Positions 1 to 13,600 of a stretch of DNA of 64,000 nt are shown here, piece after piece. Within the stretch, counting starts at the first letter, position 1, and the number at the start of each line of letters is the position of its first letter. Origin of the DNA: Pomacea canaliculata (taxonomy: Eukaryota > Mollusca > Gastropoda > Architaenioglossa > Ampullariidae); the NCBI RefSeq assembly GCF_003073045.1, contig NC_037594.1, forward strand, positions 22,884,927-22,948,926. Reading direction: 5' to 3'. Position numbers and translations under genes: made by a program. The notes under the pieces are model-generated. The model was not told where the DNA came from, did not search any database, and saw only the letters and a list, made by a program, of their open reading frames with translations.

Positions 1-1665
1 ACTTAGTACTATTAAGTATTGGTGTAATTAGTAGCCATATCTTCTAGTCTAATCTTATGAGTCAAATGATACATACAAAGGAGAGAGATTTCTTTTTTAC
101 TGCACAAGACAAGTTTGAAGAAGCATAATGTTACAAAGAATATTATAATTATTATAAAATTGCCAATGGCAGACTCAAAGAAGGAAGAGAATTGTTTATA
201 CAGCCTCCCAGTAGTAGGAAAACCATTGACATGCATATACAACTGACATAATAATTTATAATCTTACTTAATAATGGTAACCAGAACCATAGAATATGGT
301 AACCAGAACCATAATAAGTAATCATAAAGATAATAAGCTAAAGAAATATATCTGATGATTAACATTCCATCATTACATTCTATAATCAGAAAACTTGGTG
401 GCAGTGGCTGAAAGTGTTTAAACTTAAAACTCTGTAAAGCTGTTTGTAGTATGAAAGTTGCTCACAACGGACACACATTATATAGATCTGTATTGATAAA
501 CAACATACCATAATCTCTTCACGACCATGATGCTCAGAACTTATATCTTATCACTTACATTTTAGCCGATTTCACCTGCCAAAGTAATTAATATTATACA
601 TCGTTGAGAATTTCTTACACTTGGTGGCGTGTTCTTTTCTTAATCATACACATATCCCTGCCAACAGCGCAATCCTCACCTGTGTTCTCATAGGACGCAC
701 CTGACTAGCGACACCACGTCTGCACTAGCAGTACCAGTTGAGCCTACATCGCTAACAACAAAATTAATGTTATAAAAACGAACACTATTCACTTAAAGAA
801 AACAGACGCTTATCAAAAATTTAAATAATATAAACAATTTACATATAATGAGAGCAGAACGCTAGATCAGTTATTTGTTAACGACGTAAGAAACAAATTT
901 CGATGGTGGAGGGAGATAAGCGCTACAAGCGTAGAGAGCGGCCCAGAGTAAGTAAATAGAGCCCCTGCTAGGGAAGTTCTCCAGGGTGGGTAGTTGGGTA
1001 GGGATTATTCTCCAAACCGTTGTATGCAATTGTAAAAGCCTTAGGTTGATCGAACCTTCTTGTTCTGCGGAGTATCATGAGCTGATTGAAGAAAGATAAC
1101 GTCTATTTAGAAAAAAAGCACCAGATCCAAACACGACATGGATCCTCTTTCACATCTAAAACAGTTGTATAATCCGTGGTAGCAACAGCCACTCGTAATA
1201 GCTACAACTGCTATTCATTGTAAGCTGTTCACACGGATGTATAAGTATTCAGTAGTTTATATGAGCCCAAAATAGAAATTCACAAGGGTTTTCTTTAACC
1301 GTGCGTCAGTTTGTCATTTGGATCTATCGATCAGTAATGGGGTGGAAGGCATTTTTAAGTACTAAAGCAAAAAACATTAAAGTAATTTATAATGATTTAT
1401 TTTGCCTACTCCTCAGTTTTGCGTCACTTTTTTATTGCTTCACTTTCAAAATATTCCTTATCAGTAAAGTTTAAATATAAACATGCAATAGTTTAAAGTA
1501 AAATTCATATGAATATTTTCTATTGTGCATAATCTATGGCAAGAATAAGTTTGGCTAGTTATTCATATTTTTATTGGACCTTTAAGGTGTGTTGACACTT
1601 TTGCATACTCTTGCAAATTGATGTTGTCTTATTTTACAAGTTAAAATTTATTTGTTTTGTTTTAG
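1..1665. other. Upstream region of the ASB-like gene, no gene seen
   Basis: AT-rich sequence with only short random reading frames. The ASB-like coding exon begins directly after a pyrimidine-rich acceptor (ttgttttag) at 1665, so a 5' non-coding exon and promoter should lie in or before this stretch. I cannot place them. A direct repeat of about 18 bases (tggtaaccagaaccata) occurs twice near 273-313. Confidence 0.4.
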
Positions 1666-4600
1666 ATGGCATCAGACGAAACGGAGTCAACTTGTAAGGA
1701 ATCGCAGATCAAGAACTTTTGCACTAATATCTTGCCAGCAGTTGCTAGAAGTATTCAAAATGGGAGCAGCCTGCAAGAAATCAGTAGCATGCTGGTTGAA
1801 AGTGAAAACTTTAAGTCAGCAGTTTTGTCTTGGAGAGATCCAGAATCTTCATTGAATCTTTTTCAGTGGACAATAGTAAACAAAAGGTGTGATGCTCTTA
1901 AGCTTCTTCATCAGCAGTACCCAGCATTTTTGTCTGGCATGGTGACCACCAGTGGCCAGCTTGGACAGAAATGTGCATCTTTTGAGCTGGAATACATCAA
2001 TTCTCCACTACACCTGGCATGCTGGGTGGGTGATGTAAACATCTTTAGGTACCTTCTAGACAGCGGCTGTGGTCCTTTAGTGACTGTTACATCAGTCATC
2101 AGTCTAAAACAGATCTCATCAAATCCCACAATGTTTACAACAGCGAAAGTCAGCAAAAGTCCAAGAGGAAAGCCATTTGAGTTTGCAGTTTCACAGAAGC
2201 ATTTGGACTGTGTGCAGTTCATGTTGGATAATGTAATTATACAGAGTGTAGCATTACGTTTTTTGTATGCAGGAGTGAGAGAGCCATCTTCTCTTCTCCA
2301 TAAAGCATGTTCAATAGGCTCAGGGAAACTTGTCAGTCTTCTGCTTAAACAGTCTTTTAGGGACATAATTTGCCTTAGTGACAAAAATGGCAAAACACCA
2401 CTGCACACTGCAGCCTGGAATGGTGATACAGAAACAATTGAGCAGCTCCTAGAAAATGGAGCAGATGTCAATGCCCTAACAGAATCTAGAAGCTGTTTGC
2501 ATATAATGTACAGGTAAGAGTTCATCACTTGTGTATAGTTGGAAATGTATATTATAACTACTTAAACACTGGCTTAGCTATATTCATTTAGACACAGGCA
2601 ATCTTTCATGTTGTGATCTTTTCTTCCACAATTTTGCGTAAGCACTTAAATATTAAAATTTTTTATTTTGTGTATTCGCCTAATCTTAGTAAGAGTTAAG
2701 CAAGGCTCACTCTTGAATGAAACTAATGTGAGGTTTAGTTAGAGCTAAGCTTCATTTGACAGAAATTGATTTCGTTTCTAAATAAAAATGATGACAATAA
2801 TAATTATAATTCTTATATTGCATCAGGTTGTAGCTAGAAGCTACTTAGCTTGCACAACCACACACACCCACACACTTGTGGGTTAGACTAGAGCATCAAT
2901 CTGCTAAATATTTTTAGAAAAGATGAGTGTCCTATAATCATGATGTAACACAACAAAAGATCGTGTAAAACTGATTTTTAATATGAGAGAATTGCTTAGC
3001 ATTTTCCGTCTGAATTTGGAGTTTTATTTATTATATAAATAAAAACACTGTTTTGTTCTAGGTCCAAACTACATCCGTATAATTATGTGAAAAACACAGC
3101 ACTTTTACTGCAATATGGAATAGACTGCCATGTGGTAGACAAGAATGGAAAGTCTGCATTACACATCATGGCAGAGGAGATTGGTATCAGTCGTGTGGAT
3201 GTTATACAATACTGGCGAAAAGTAAATCTAACTTTGATCCAGCATCCCTACATTTGCATTTCATATTTAAAGCAGATAAAAGAAGCACAGACATATCAGG
3301 GTCTAATTGCTGAAGATTGAAAGGTAGGGTAGGAGAATATTTAGAGTAGGTAGGGTGGATTTAATTAGTAGCATCATATGATAATAGTGCACCTTGAGGC
3401 AGACTTTAAAAGTGTGAACCATAAGATGTTGGGAGAGAGAAGCATACCAGGGATGTGGTGTACTAAGTTAATCAGTGTATAGTTAATCAGCACATTGCTG
3501 ACTATCACTGACAAGAGAATATTTTGTTAGGCAAAGATTAGCTTTGGACACACATTATTTCACCATTGATGGCTTCCAATAAATGAGTTGAAGGTGAATA
3601 CATGTGCTGTTAAGTTTTCTTACCCCTGGTGAATGTAATCTGCCTTTAAGTCAATTCTGTGAGATCCTTAACATGTACTACAAATTGAAGTGCAAGATAT
3701 ATGCAACCTCAAAGGCTTCATGCTCGCATCTCAGTGCTATAATTCTTTTTTTGTTTTGTTTTGTTTCTATTGTGATGTGCTTTCATCTATTTATAGGCAG
3801 CAGAAGCAATATCAGAAATGACAAGCTCATCTGAGCTTTGTAAAGACTATACAACAGAGCAGTATCAGAGTGACTTGGTTCAATGCCTGTGCATGCTGTT
3901 GGAGCATGGTGGTGACCCCAACCAGCGTACATTTCCTGCTGCTGGCATGCAGACTGTGCTGGAAGTAAGTATAAGCATCCAAGTCCAGCATGTCTTTGAT
4001 AAAATCATATAATGGGGAAAAAAATGTATGAACATCTCCTTCATTATTGTTTCACAGCATTTCTGTAAGAATAAAAAGGTCAGGTCAGGTCAGGTCAGGT
4101 CAATCCCATGCCCGGTCCGGGCGTAGGGGGGACCGTCTGGCAGCAGCAACAGACAGAATTTTCCACCCGGTCCTGTCTTGAGCAGAATAAAAAGGAAGAG
4201 GAGGAAAAAAAAAACAAACTACAAAAAGAGAGATTAACATCTTTATTACTTGCATATTTGAAATCTTATTATTTATAATTCAATGTTAAGCATAACTTTA
4301 CTGTGGCCTGGGTTAGTATTCCAGGTTGGAAGATGATCTTTACAATTTGTAGTCTTAGGTCTTCTCCTTTTAGTTTGGATTAATTTCACATTCTGCTTAT
4401 AGGTTTATAATATAATAGAAAGATAAACAAAGCACAAATGATACTGTGGAACATTTTTTAAAAATGGAACCATCACACATTTTTTTAGCAGCAATGTTTT
4501 AAAAAGTCTGCAAACAATGGTTATCTTATTTAAACACTTTTGGTTCTCATCTATATTTCCTCAAACATTTGTGATCATTCAGTATAGAAATGGGAGTATT

Positions 4601-6173
4601 TAAATAAGTGATACGTGTTACAGTTCTCATTGGAAATTGTTATTTGCTTGTTAATCAACAGTTTTAAGCTTGGTTAATTTCTTTACACTATACATGCAAG
4701 AATTTTGAAAGTTTACTTAAAATTCAAACTTTTAGCTTATGGCTGAAAGAATGGTTTGACCATAGGGATAAAAGTAAGAAACACATGCAATGCTGGCAAG
4801 CAGGGCCGTGCTTAGGGGCAGGCGGACGAGGCATCTGCCTAGGGCCCCGCGCTTCAAGGGGCCCTGCGCTTTTGATTGTAACCTATTGACGAACGTTACA
4901 AATAAATTAATCGTAGGCTTATGTTGTAATGTGTATGCAGCGTGCTGTCAATGATAAAAGACGAGATATCCCTGAGGAAAAAAGTGACTTTAGATCCCAA
5001 CTAAAACCGTGTGATCGTGGCGTGAGGGCCCCGCACATGCCCTTTGCCTCGGGCCCCGCGGGGGCTAAGAACGGGCCTGCTGGCAAGCCTAAAGGTAATT
5101 TTTTGCTGCTTCTATCTGGACTCTCACCTCCCTTCGTCAGAGCTAATCCATTCTTTCCTGCCAGTCGATGAAAGTTCGACCTTCGTGTTATTTCCTCTCA
5201 CTGCAAGAAGATGAGTTCATGTGACAACAAATGTTTCTTTGAGTAGAAGTGTAAGATGCTGCTCAGTGATAATAGTTATTTTACATTGTTTTGTTGTCAA
5301 TGCAGGTATTGCTGCAGTACAGCTCTTTGCCATATACACACACCATGCTGTGGCATAAACCAGGAGTTTTGTATGCAGCAGTCTCCCTGCTTCTGGAGAA
5401 TGGCGCTGATCCCAATGCTCTTACTTCCAGCTCAGAGGTATGTATGTCAGTCCAAACAGATTTACATTATGTCAAAAAATTGCAAACTGAACAAAGAAAA
5501 GGTAATAACTTTTGAAGTGTCCAATTAATTTTTGAAAATATCATTTTTATAATTAACACCGTAATTAACATTTCTGTGTGTTAACATTTTTTATAGTGCA
5601 TACTTGTGCAAAACAGGATGGTCTTCTAGTGTTGTAACTCATCTGAAGCAGATAATCATTGCTGCCTTAATTTATGCAATCAGATGGTTTTATACTTCAT
5701 GCACTTTTATGTTGCAGACAGCCATTTGCAGTTTATTTCTGGGGGCCCATGTACATGAAATTTCAGATGTGAGCATGCAAATTCAGTTTATCAATCTCTT
5801 CTGTCAGCATGGCTATGATCCAGATAGCCTTTCTCCTAAGCAAACTGTCTTGTCCATCTTTCTTCTGCTGAGGCGTCACATTGACCTGCAATGTGTACAG
5901 TTGCTAGCCAACTATATGACAGTAGGGAAACTGGAAGAGGCAAGAGCCTCTGTTCTTAACAAGCTTGTGCCTATGTTGTTGAGATCTTCCTATGAACTAG
6001 ATGTACAGTATGGACATAAACTGAGAGAAAAATTTTTTGAAATGACTGCTCGGTCATTGAGGCACATGAGCAAACTTGCAATATTACGGCAGCTTAATCG
6101 AAGGGCAAGTCAGGTGCAAAAACTGCCCCTGTCAGGATTTCTCAAAACGTACCTCACCTCAGATGCCTTTTGA
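1666..6173 (+). CDS. Ankyrin-repeat protein with C-terminal SOCS box (ASB-like), five coding exons
   Basis: Probable substrate-recognition subunit of an elongin B/C-cullin ubiquitin ligase; this role is family knowledge. Coding exons are 1666-2513, 3062-3221, 3797-3964, 5306-5437 and 5718-6173, all with GT/AG borders and matching phases, giving 587 residues. Ankyrin motifs include SPLHLACWVGDVNIFRYLLD and, in the first exon's end, KTPLHTAAWNGDTETIEQLL followed by ENGADVNAL. Weaker repeats follow (NGKSALHIMAEE, LLEHGGDPNQ, LLENGADPNAL). The C-terminus, SLRHMSKLAILRQLNRR then KLPLSGFLKTYL, has the SOCS-box layout (BC box, then LP.......YL). The start is the first ATG, exactly at an acceptor AG, so a non-coding first exon is expected. 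Introns carry a LINE stub at 4080 and a hAT MITE at 4801. Which ASB subfamily it belongs to is not settled. It could also be a lineage-specific ankyrin/SOCS protein. Confidence 0.85.
4080..4183 (-). mobile_element. 5'-truncated RTE-type LINE, last ~100 bases
   Basis: The reverse complement matches the 3' end of the full LINE at 50303-50395, including its pentanucleotide tail (TGACC repeats). It is flanked by a perfect 12-bp target duplication, AGAATAAAAAGG, at 4068-4079 and 4184-4195. It sits in intron 3 of the ASB-like gene, antisense to it. Confidence 0.92.
4801..5079 (+). mobile_element. Non-autonomous hAT-type MITE, 279 bp
   Basis: Ends are CAGGGCCGTGCTTAG and, read inward from the other side, CAGGCCCGTTCTTAG. 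They are flanked by a perfect 8-bp duplication CTGGCAAG at 4793-4800 and 5080-5087. An 8-bp duplication with CAGG termini fits hAT. It is GC-rich near both ends and lacks a transposase. A shorter relative lies inverted at 23690-23867. Confidence 0.93.
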
Positions 6174-8217
6174 TAATGTTTTCCTCTTTCCTCCTTTTCT
6201 GTACTTGAAAAAAAAAAGATGTTTTCAACTGGGTGTGGGAAAATCCAGATTAAAATGCATTTTAAATTAAATTATATGTATAAATGAATTTTTAGCTTAC
6301 ATGTTCAAAGATTATGATGAGGGTTGTTTTAAAATACTGTCAATGTTTTATCTAAAGTGATAGAAATAATAGATTACCAGCAGTTCTCAATTGAGCATTT
6401 TTCAAGGTATAACAAAAGTATTTTGACATCGGCATCCACTTTAAAAATATTCAAAATGCCTGAAACCACAGGGTTTTCAGATTGCTCTGAATTTTATTTT
6501 GTCATATAAGCACAGTCAAGTAAATTACAAAATGACAAATATTGCCTTCAAGAATGCCTATTTTTTTTGTTGTTTCCTATGCCAGAGCTAAATCATTACA
6601 GTAGTGGTGTGGTGACTTCACCTTCCAGTCTGGTGTGGCATCATACAAAAGGAGAAAAAAAGTGGGCCCTTATGATAAACAGTTTACTTAATAATAACAG
6701 GTAGCTGTCTAGACTGTTGTGTTAATGGTGGCAATGAGATCAATTCATGTTATCTATCTAGTGGAGGAAATTTTATAATAGATCATATGATGGGACGCTT
6801 CCCTTCAAATTGCATAGTTTTGTGTGAAGTCCCTTGGTTTATATAGGACTAATTAGGCACCTTCCATAGTGAAAGAGAGAGAGCTGATCATCTTTGTCCA
6901 CAAGCCACCAATTGTTGCAAAATTCAAGATCATGTTGACAATTTTTGTAACATTCAGCTGTGGTGTACTTATTTTTACTTTTTGATTTGTATTCCTCTAT
7001 AAATGTGGATGGGCAGGTTAGAGTGTGTGGCAGGGAGAGAACTAATGATTTTATTGTGTAGGCCATGGAAACTGTCAGTGGGAGACGGAGATCAAGGATG
7101 TACTGGATTCAGAATAGTTTTATATTTGTCTCCCTGTTTATTACTGTTTTATGCATTCTTTTGTACCACTCTTTATGTGGACATACAAACACAAATATTT
7201 TGTTATCTCCTACAACAGATATTTTAGATAAAGGATGCAGTTGAAAAACTGCACCTCACCAAATTTCTATCCAATCGTCTTTATACATTAAATAAACATT
7301 TTTTGTGCTTAGTGATTGATAATTAAATTATTGTGTCATGTTTGGAAGATGTGTAGTTAACAATATCATATTCCACTGAAACAGTTTACATCAACTACCA
7401 TAATTCACTGGTCTTTTGAGCATCTGTTGTTGGAAACATCAGCATTCATCATAGGTTTGTGGAAAAATCTGCATACCAATTTTGGGCATTTCTGACAATA
7501 CTGTTCACTGATGTGCATTTAAAATTGTATGTCAATTTTTTACCTTTCCGGACATATTTTAGTATTTGTAATGTTCTGCATTAAATGCTGATACATCTTT
7601 CATTATTCTTTGCATTAAATGCCTGCAAGCATTACAATGTATGTGTGATAGTTTACCTACCAAGGTTTATGACTTTTGCAGCTATGAGAGCATTAGTTAA
7701 TTTCAGCTTTCAAAGGTTGCATACCTAAATTAATTCCGCTCTCCTGTTCAAATCTGTCTTGGATTAAGATTTGCGTGAAGCAAATGAAGTTGCATATTCA
7801 TCTTTTACCTTAATTTTGCCCATTTTGATGTGCTTGGGCAGACTGACAAGTGATGATTGATATCTTCTTAGGCATAGGGGTGCTTCCGTGTTATAATTGT
7901 TGATTTTAAATTTGGTTTTTTAACTATCCAATCTTTGATGTCAGTGATACAGGCTTCTATGGTGCTATTAGTAGAGTGAGACTCAGCTGGTAGAGTAGAA
8001 CAGTACAGTTGTGTGTCGTCAGCATGTAATTGATGAGAAACATAGTGAGATTTAATGCATGTTGGAAACTGGGCAGTAGTTGTTCAACACGTCATGTCAA
8101 GAGTGGACTTTTTAAGGAATCACCTCACTATGACATTTTTAAACAATGATGAGAAAACATTTGTTGACAAACTGACTTTTACAATATTCATGATGGCAGG
8201 GAGTAAAACATCTAAGC
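6174..8217 (+). other. 3' UTR and intergenic DNA after the ASB-like gene
   Basis: AT-rich sequence without a supported gene. A canonical AATAAA lies at 7291-7296 in the sense of the ASB-like gene and is a candidate polyadenylation signal, which would make a UTR of about 1.1 kb. No repeats with clear ends were found. Confidence 0.35.
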
Positions 8218-9216
8218 CAGGGTTGGGAAACTTTTTCCCTCTGAGGGCCATTTTGATGCATATAATTTTTCTTGCATTCCTTACTAAATTACCTACTTAA
8301 AAAAAAGTAGCCTGCTCTTTTTTGGTCAAACTGTAGTTTTGCAAGTGTAGGGTAACATTTTTGCAAGTATAAAATCCCAGCCTGCCTGGCACTGCTGTCC
8401 TCAATCACCATGATCCACCTTTTTGTAACAAGGTGTGCGAAAACTATGCTCTGCCTCTATGAAAAATCATAGCTAAACAACTGTTAGCAATCTGTAAAAT
8501 ATGAAAGAGATGAAACCTTTGTCCTTATGTACACTTTTTTTTTGGTGGCTGTGCAGTGAAAGTACATTATAATAATAATAATGACTTTTTAGTACACACT
8601 TTGTGATAGAGAGTTCGTTGTACTTACAAAGTGTCTAAATTCATTTTATGCATTTATTGTATGTAAGGTGACCAGACGTTTCAGTTGCGAAAGCGGGACA
8701 CGTGCCGATGATGGTGTCGTCACCGTCAAAAAACGCCGAAAAAAGTGATTTTTAAAGACAAGCGGGACATTTGATGGACTTGCCAGAAAGCCAGAAAGCG
8801 GGACATTGGGCGTCCCACCCGATGAGCAGGCGGGACACAAGGTCAAAAGCGGGACTGTCCCGCCTAATGCGGGACGTCTGGTCACCTTATTGTACGAGTC
8901 AACATGATCGAAGAATACTGTTTATCTACAACCTACATCAAACCGGAAGTGGTCTACCCTTGGCGTGGGATGAAAGTTGCATGCGTGCATTATTCTCCAA
9001 AATCATCCATTAAAGTTGTGGGCAGCAGAGATGCATATGTGTCTGTCCCGTAATGTACTCGTATGTGTCCTGTTTATCATGCCATGGATGTTTCTTGCTT
9101 GTCCCTCAAAATTATGATTATTATGATTCACTAAGTATACATTTATGTTGCTATGAAAAATGCTTATATATTGAAATCCGTGGTCACCTTGGCGGGCCAG
9201 ACATTTCCCACCTCTG
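8218..9216 (+). mobile_element. hAT-type non-autonomous element, ~1 kb, with nested MITE
   Basis: The left end CAGGGTTGGGAAACTTTTTC and the inverted right end CAGAGGTGGGAAATGTCTGG are imperfect terminal repeats. Flanking octamers ATCTAAGC (8210-8217) and ATCCAAAC (9217-9224) agree at 6 of 8 positions, so this is an old insertion with a decayed target duplication. No transposase frame is visible. It contains the MITE at 8664-8889. Confidence 0.8.
8664..8889 (+). mobile_element. MITE with 16-bp perfect terminal inverted repeats, nested in the hAT element
   Basis: Starts TAAGGTGACCAGACGT and ends with its exact reverse complement. Flanks TTGTATG and TTGTACG suggest a target duplication of about 7-8 bp with one change. 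The interior is rich in GCGGGAC motifs in both orientations and has no coding capacity. The superfamily is uncertain; hAT is plausible. Confidence 0.85.
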
Positions 9217-10615
9217 ATCCAAACAATCAAGAAGAAGGCTTGTGGACATTGGGTCTTACTGACAAGTTCTTGGCTTGGCTTTTAGAATAATTGCATTTAC
9301 GTTGGCCTCTGAGAGTGGTCACCCAAAGAAATCAACAATGAACTGAACAGTCATACACCTCCACTTTGCAATATCCCCCAACAACTGACTTAAAAGAGAG
9401 GAAAGCTGTCTCAAGAGATCCTCTAGGTCAGTTTTTATGAGGCTAAGATGATGATAAAAGAAAAGATGCCTTGAGTAGCACCTTAGCTCCAGTAGCCAAG
9501 ACCTATACTACAAACTGAAAAGAGAAAACCAAACGGTACTTCATGTTCATGCAGATTTTTGTGCACAGCAGAATTTTCCAGGCCTCTTAAGTATCCATCT
9601 GAGTGACAAAAAGAAAGAGAATCTAAAGTTACCTTGAAATGTGATGGAAGTGTGAAAATTCTAGAAAATTTAAGGCAAGAGCATCTGCTTATGTTTAAGA
9701 TTAAAGTTTTTAGGAGATTAACTCAGAAGTTATTTTGGAAGAGGAGATTGCAACATTTCATTGGCACATATTAAAAAACCTTAAAGTCAATGGAAAATTT
9801 TGGTTATGAATGTGCCAATGTGAAACTGGGATTAAACAAAAAATCCTTTCCACTTTTATAAAGGACACAAAACATTAAGATCTTTTACAATTTTCAATTT
9901 AAATCTGTTTTTTTTTTATATCAACAATACAAACATTTCAAAGAAACCAAATGCAGTAATCGAGACAATATGGAGTGATAAAAATACAACTGAACATCAA
10001 CAGCCAACTTTACAAGATTAGTTCCATCAAATACGGCAGTCACTTCAGAAGTCATTTTACAAGCATTTCAAATTTACACACACACCTGCAGAGCAATGCA
10101 CTTTTATAAAACACAATGCCATTCATTCATCCATGGCAAAACTGTTTTCCAGATGACCAATGACATCTTTCATAAAAGTAACACTCTATGCCGAAGGCTG
10201 TAACAATAACTTGCTTTTTCTGGCTTGCTTTTTCTCTGCAGTGAAATGCAGGGAAGTCTATAAAGGTAGTTTTTATGCCAGAAACATGCTTCCAGTCACT
10301 TTGTGACAAACACATTTGCTGTAAGGGTCCACAATAAATTATCGATGCCACATGATTCCCTGGATAAGACACCTATTGTCTTCTTCATGAATCCAGATCT
10401 TTCTTCCCCCAGACCAAAGCAGTGAGCCAAAGCACTGTGGATGGCAACTTTACCAAGTTGTAAAACAGCACACCTCTGGTAATAACACTCTTCTTGTTTC
10501 TTGCTGCCTTGGTACAAACAACATAACATGGACATTTCCTGCAACACTGCCAAGTGGAGGAAACTGTCATTCAACCACTGAAAATGTCATGGTTGACACA
10601 AAGTATCTGCATTCT
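9217..10615. other. Convergent intergenic region and CREB 3' UTR
   Basis: The part next to 10616 should be the 3' UTR of the minus-strand CREB gene. Reading frames here are short and look random. No element ends or RNA genes were recognised. Confidence 0.35.
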
Positions 10616-13600
10616 TCATCCTTCTTTCTGGCAATACAACTCCTTCAAAGCCTTCAGCTCTTCGATCAGAGTCTTGTTCTGATTTTCTAGCACTGCCACT
10701 CTGTTTTCTAAACATTTAACATATTCTTTCTTCTTTCTGCGACACTCCCTTGCTGCTTCCCTGAAATATTGAACACAAGAAAATTTGAAATACGCACAGA
10801 GTGGAAAATAAAAATGGAATAAGTGTACACAATATCTAGGAAAAAAATCTATTAATGTGCACACATATTTATACAAAGTTGCAGAATTCTGCTATAACAC
10901 TATTTTGCTGGTAAAATTATTCTGATTACAAGCTATTGATATATTTAGCAAACAAGAAAGAATATGTAATGCCACTGTGTCCAGCTTAACAAACGAAGAT
11001 GATGTGGCTCAGCAAAATGAAAGTATTAAATACCTCAACTCAAAGGATACACATAATTTGATATTCTCTTATGTTGCCTTAAGCTGATTTCATAATATAT
11101 ACTTAATGCAATATCAAAATCTTGACCACTCTTGTAGCTCTACTCAAAATTGTTTTCAAAAAATACTATTCAAATATCTATCTCCAATAAACATAAGCTT
11201 CAGAACACCTACTTTTATTTCCCTCCTGTGCTATACCACATGGGATGGACAACACTGTCACTTGTACCCTACCCCATTTTATGTTTCCATCAACATAAAC
11301 TGGCAGCTGAGTGCTGTCACGAATCTTAGCTTCTTATTAGAGTTAAATGAGCTCAAAGCTCATCCACCTTTTGTCCTTAAAGTACACAATCTATGCCATT
11401 TCAATAAACATATTACCGATTTTTCAATAATCGAAGTTCTCTTTTCCTGGATCCTTCTTCTGATAAATGAGTGGGACTTGAGATTGGACTACCTGCTGTG
11501 GCCATAACCACACCCTGAGGAATTGATGTGGCAATCTGGTATGTCTGCACATTTGCACCTCCAACTGAAATCAAAGTAGTTCTCAATAAGATATTTTAGT
11601 ATTGTGATATGGCTGGATCATGTATTGGTAATACTGTGGGTTTTCATTAAATATATTCCTCTATCCCTGAATGAGCATATAAATGTTCTCGCTTATAAAA
11701 ATGTTGACAAACTAGAAGTGAACTTATTTTTTGACCAAGCTCCGTAGTACCAAGGTAGACTGTACACAACCAAGAGAGGGTTGGAAAATGCTCTTTGCTC
11801 ACTTCGAAATGTCTTCTTGATTTATCATAAAATACAAAAGGCATAAGAGGAGGATCTGGAGATGCCTTCCTCGTACCTTCACTTACGGTACATTGTCCTA
11901 CAAGGCAACCATGAGTTGGAAAATCTACCTTCTTAAAAATAAAAAATTTTAGGCACACTCAAGTACCTGGGATGTAGAACTGCCCATCAGGACCTTGGGC
12001 ATATTGTACTATTGTGGCTCCACCAGTGCCTGCATTGGCAGCTGATGTGGGACTGGCATTTGTCATGGTTAGTGTTTGAAGTCCTTGTGTCACTGGTGTG
12101 CCATCTGCAAGTTGAAGAGTTCCTGCTGGTACCACTGAAACAAATACAGGGGATTCTTGTCAACTGGCACACTACGGCAAATGCAGAAAGCCCAGTGTCT
12201 CTCTTTTTCCTGATAATATATTTGTCTCCACCAGAGGGTGAAAGATAACCAGCCTAAAGTGTGCTAATACTATTGGGTTGTCAGAAAAGTCATGGCACAT
12301 TTTTGCAATAGATGGCACATTTTTGGAAGTACTAGAGTCATTTGCATCCATGTTATTGCTCAGTCATTTGAAAGATGAAAGCTCTAGCTTCATTCTTAAA
12401 AAAAAAAATTTAGTGATTTGGTTGAGTTTTGGAGATTTTACAAGTTGAAGATAAAAGACAGCTGTGTATTTTTGCCTGATTTTACTGTTTTACTTCTGTA
12501 AAGGGATGAACATGCATCTAGCTTGTGAAAAGTTTGTGGTCACAATGCTCTACAAGAAGATGAGTGCCAGCAATGGTTCCGTGCTGGTAATTTCGATCTA
12601 AAGGACGCTCCTTGGTCATGGAGACTCACTGAGGTTGATGATGTCATAAATAAAGGCATTGATCATGTTAAACCAGCGTTACATGATAGAAGAGACTGCA
12701 GAAACACTGACCATTCCTCATTCAAGTGTTTGTGACCAGACTCGATATTTGGGTTCCTCATGAACTCAAAGAAATTTGACAGCGCATATAAACATCTGTG
12801 ACATGCTCATTAAATGTGAGGAAAACAATCCTTTTTTTTCTTTTAGCGACTGAGAAGTGGGTTGTTTATGACAATGTGGTGGGCAAATGGTTTCGGTCCT
12901 CAAATGAAATCAAAAGCGGACATTCGTCAGAGGAAGGTTATATTCTCAGTGTGGAGGGATTTTAAAAGGTGACCTGACGCAGTGCAGCAACTGGCATGGG
13001 ATTACGCTGTTGTCCATTCCTAGCAACGTGCTAACCAGAATCATCCTGGAGACTGAAGAATGCCCTAGAAAGAGACTGAGGCAAGAACAGGCAGGCTTTC
13101 GGCAGGGTAAATCATGCACAGACCATATCACTACATTATGAAATATTACTGAACAGTCGCCACTCTACATAACATTTCTGGATTTTGAGAAAGCTTTCGA
13201 CTCGGTAGACAGGGAAACCATCTGGAAGCTGATGCAGCTCTACAGATTTTCACCAAAACTTATTGCCAGCATCTATATGAGGACTCAACGTGCCAGGTGA
13301 TCCACAACAGAAAGCTGACTGATGCCTTAGCAGTGAGGACTGGAGTGAGGCAAGGTTGTACACTCTTGTCGACAATCTTCCTGAACATCATAGACTGGAT
13401 TATTAACAAGACAAGCTCTGGGCTGGAACCCACAGGGCTAAGGGTTGAGAGACCCAGACATGGAGGAGATCAGTCCACTAAGAGGCGGAGGCAGCTGGCA
13501 AAACATGGTCTCAACTGGAAAGGGACGCCCAGAACCAGGTCCGATGGCAGAGTGTATGCAGCCTATGTCCCACTGGAAGCGACTAGGAACAAGAAGAATG

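Noticed and set aside
1911-2528. 205-codon minus-strand frame
   Set aside because: It is a shadow of the ankyrin-encoding exon on the plus strand, which has motif and splice support.
10127-10574. Several overlapping minus-strand frames before the CREB stop
   Set aside because: They lie downstream of the CREB stop codon on the same strand and are best explained as its 3' UTR.
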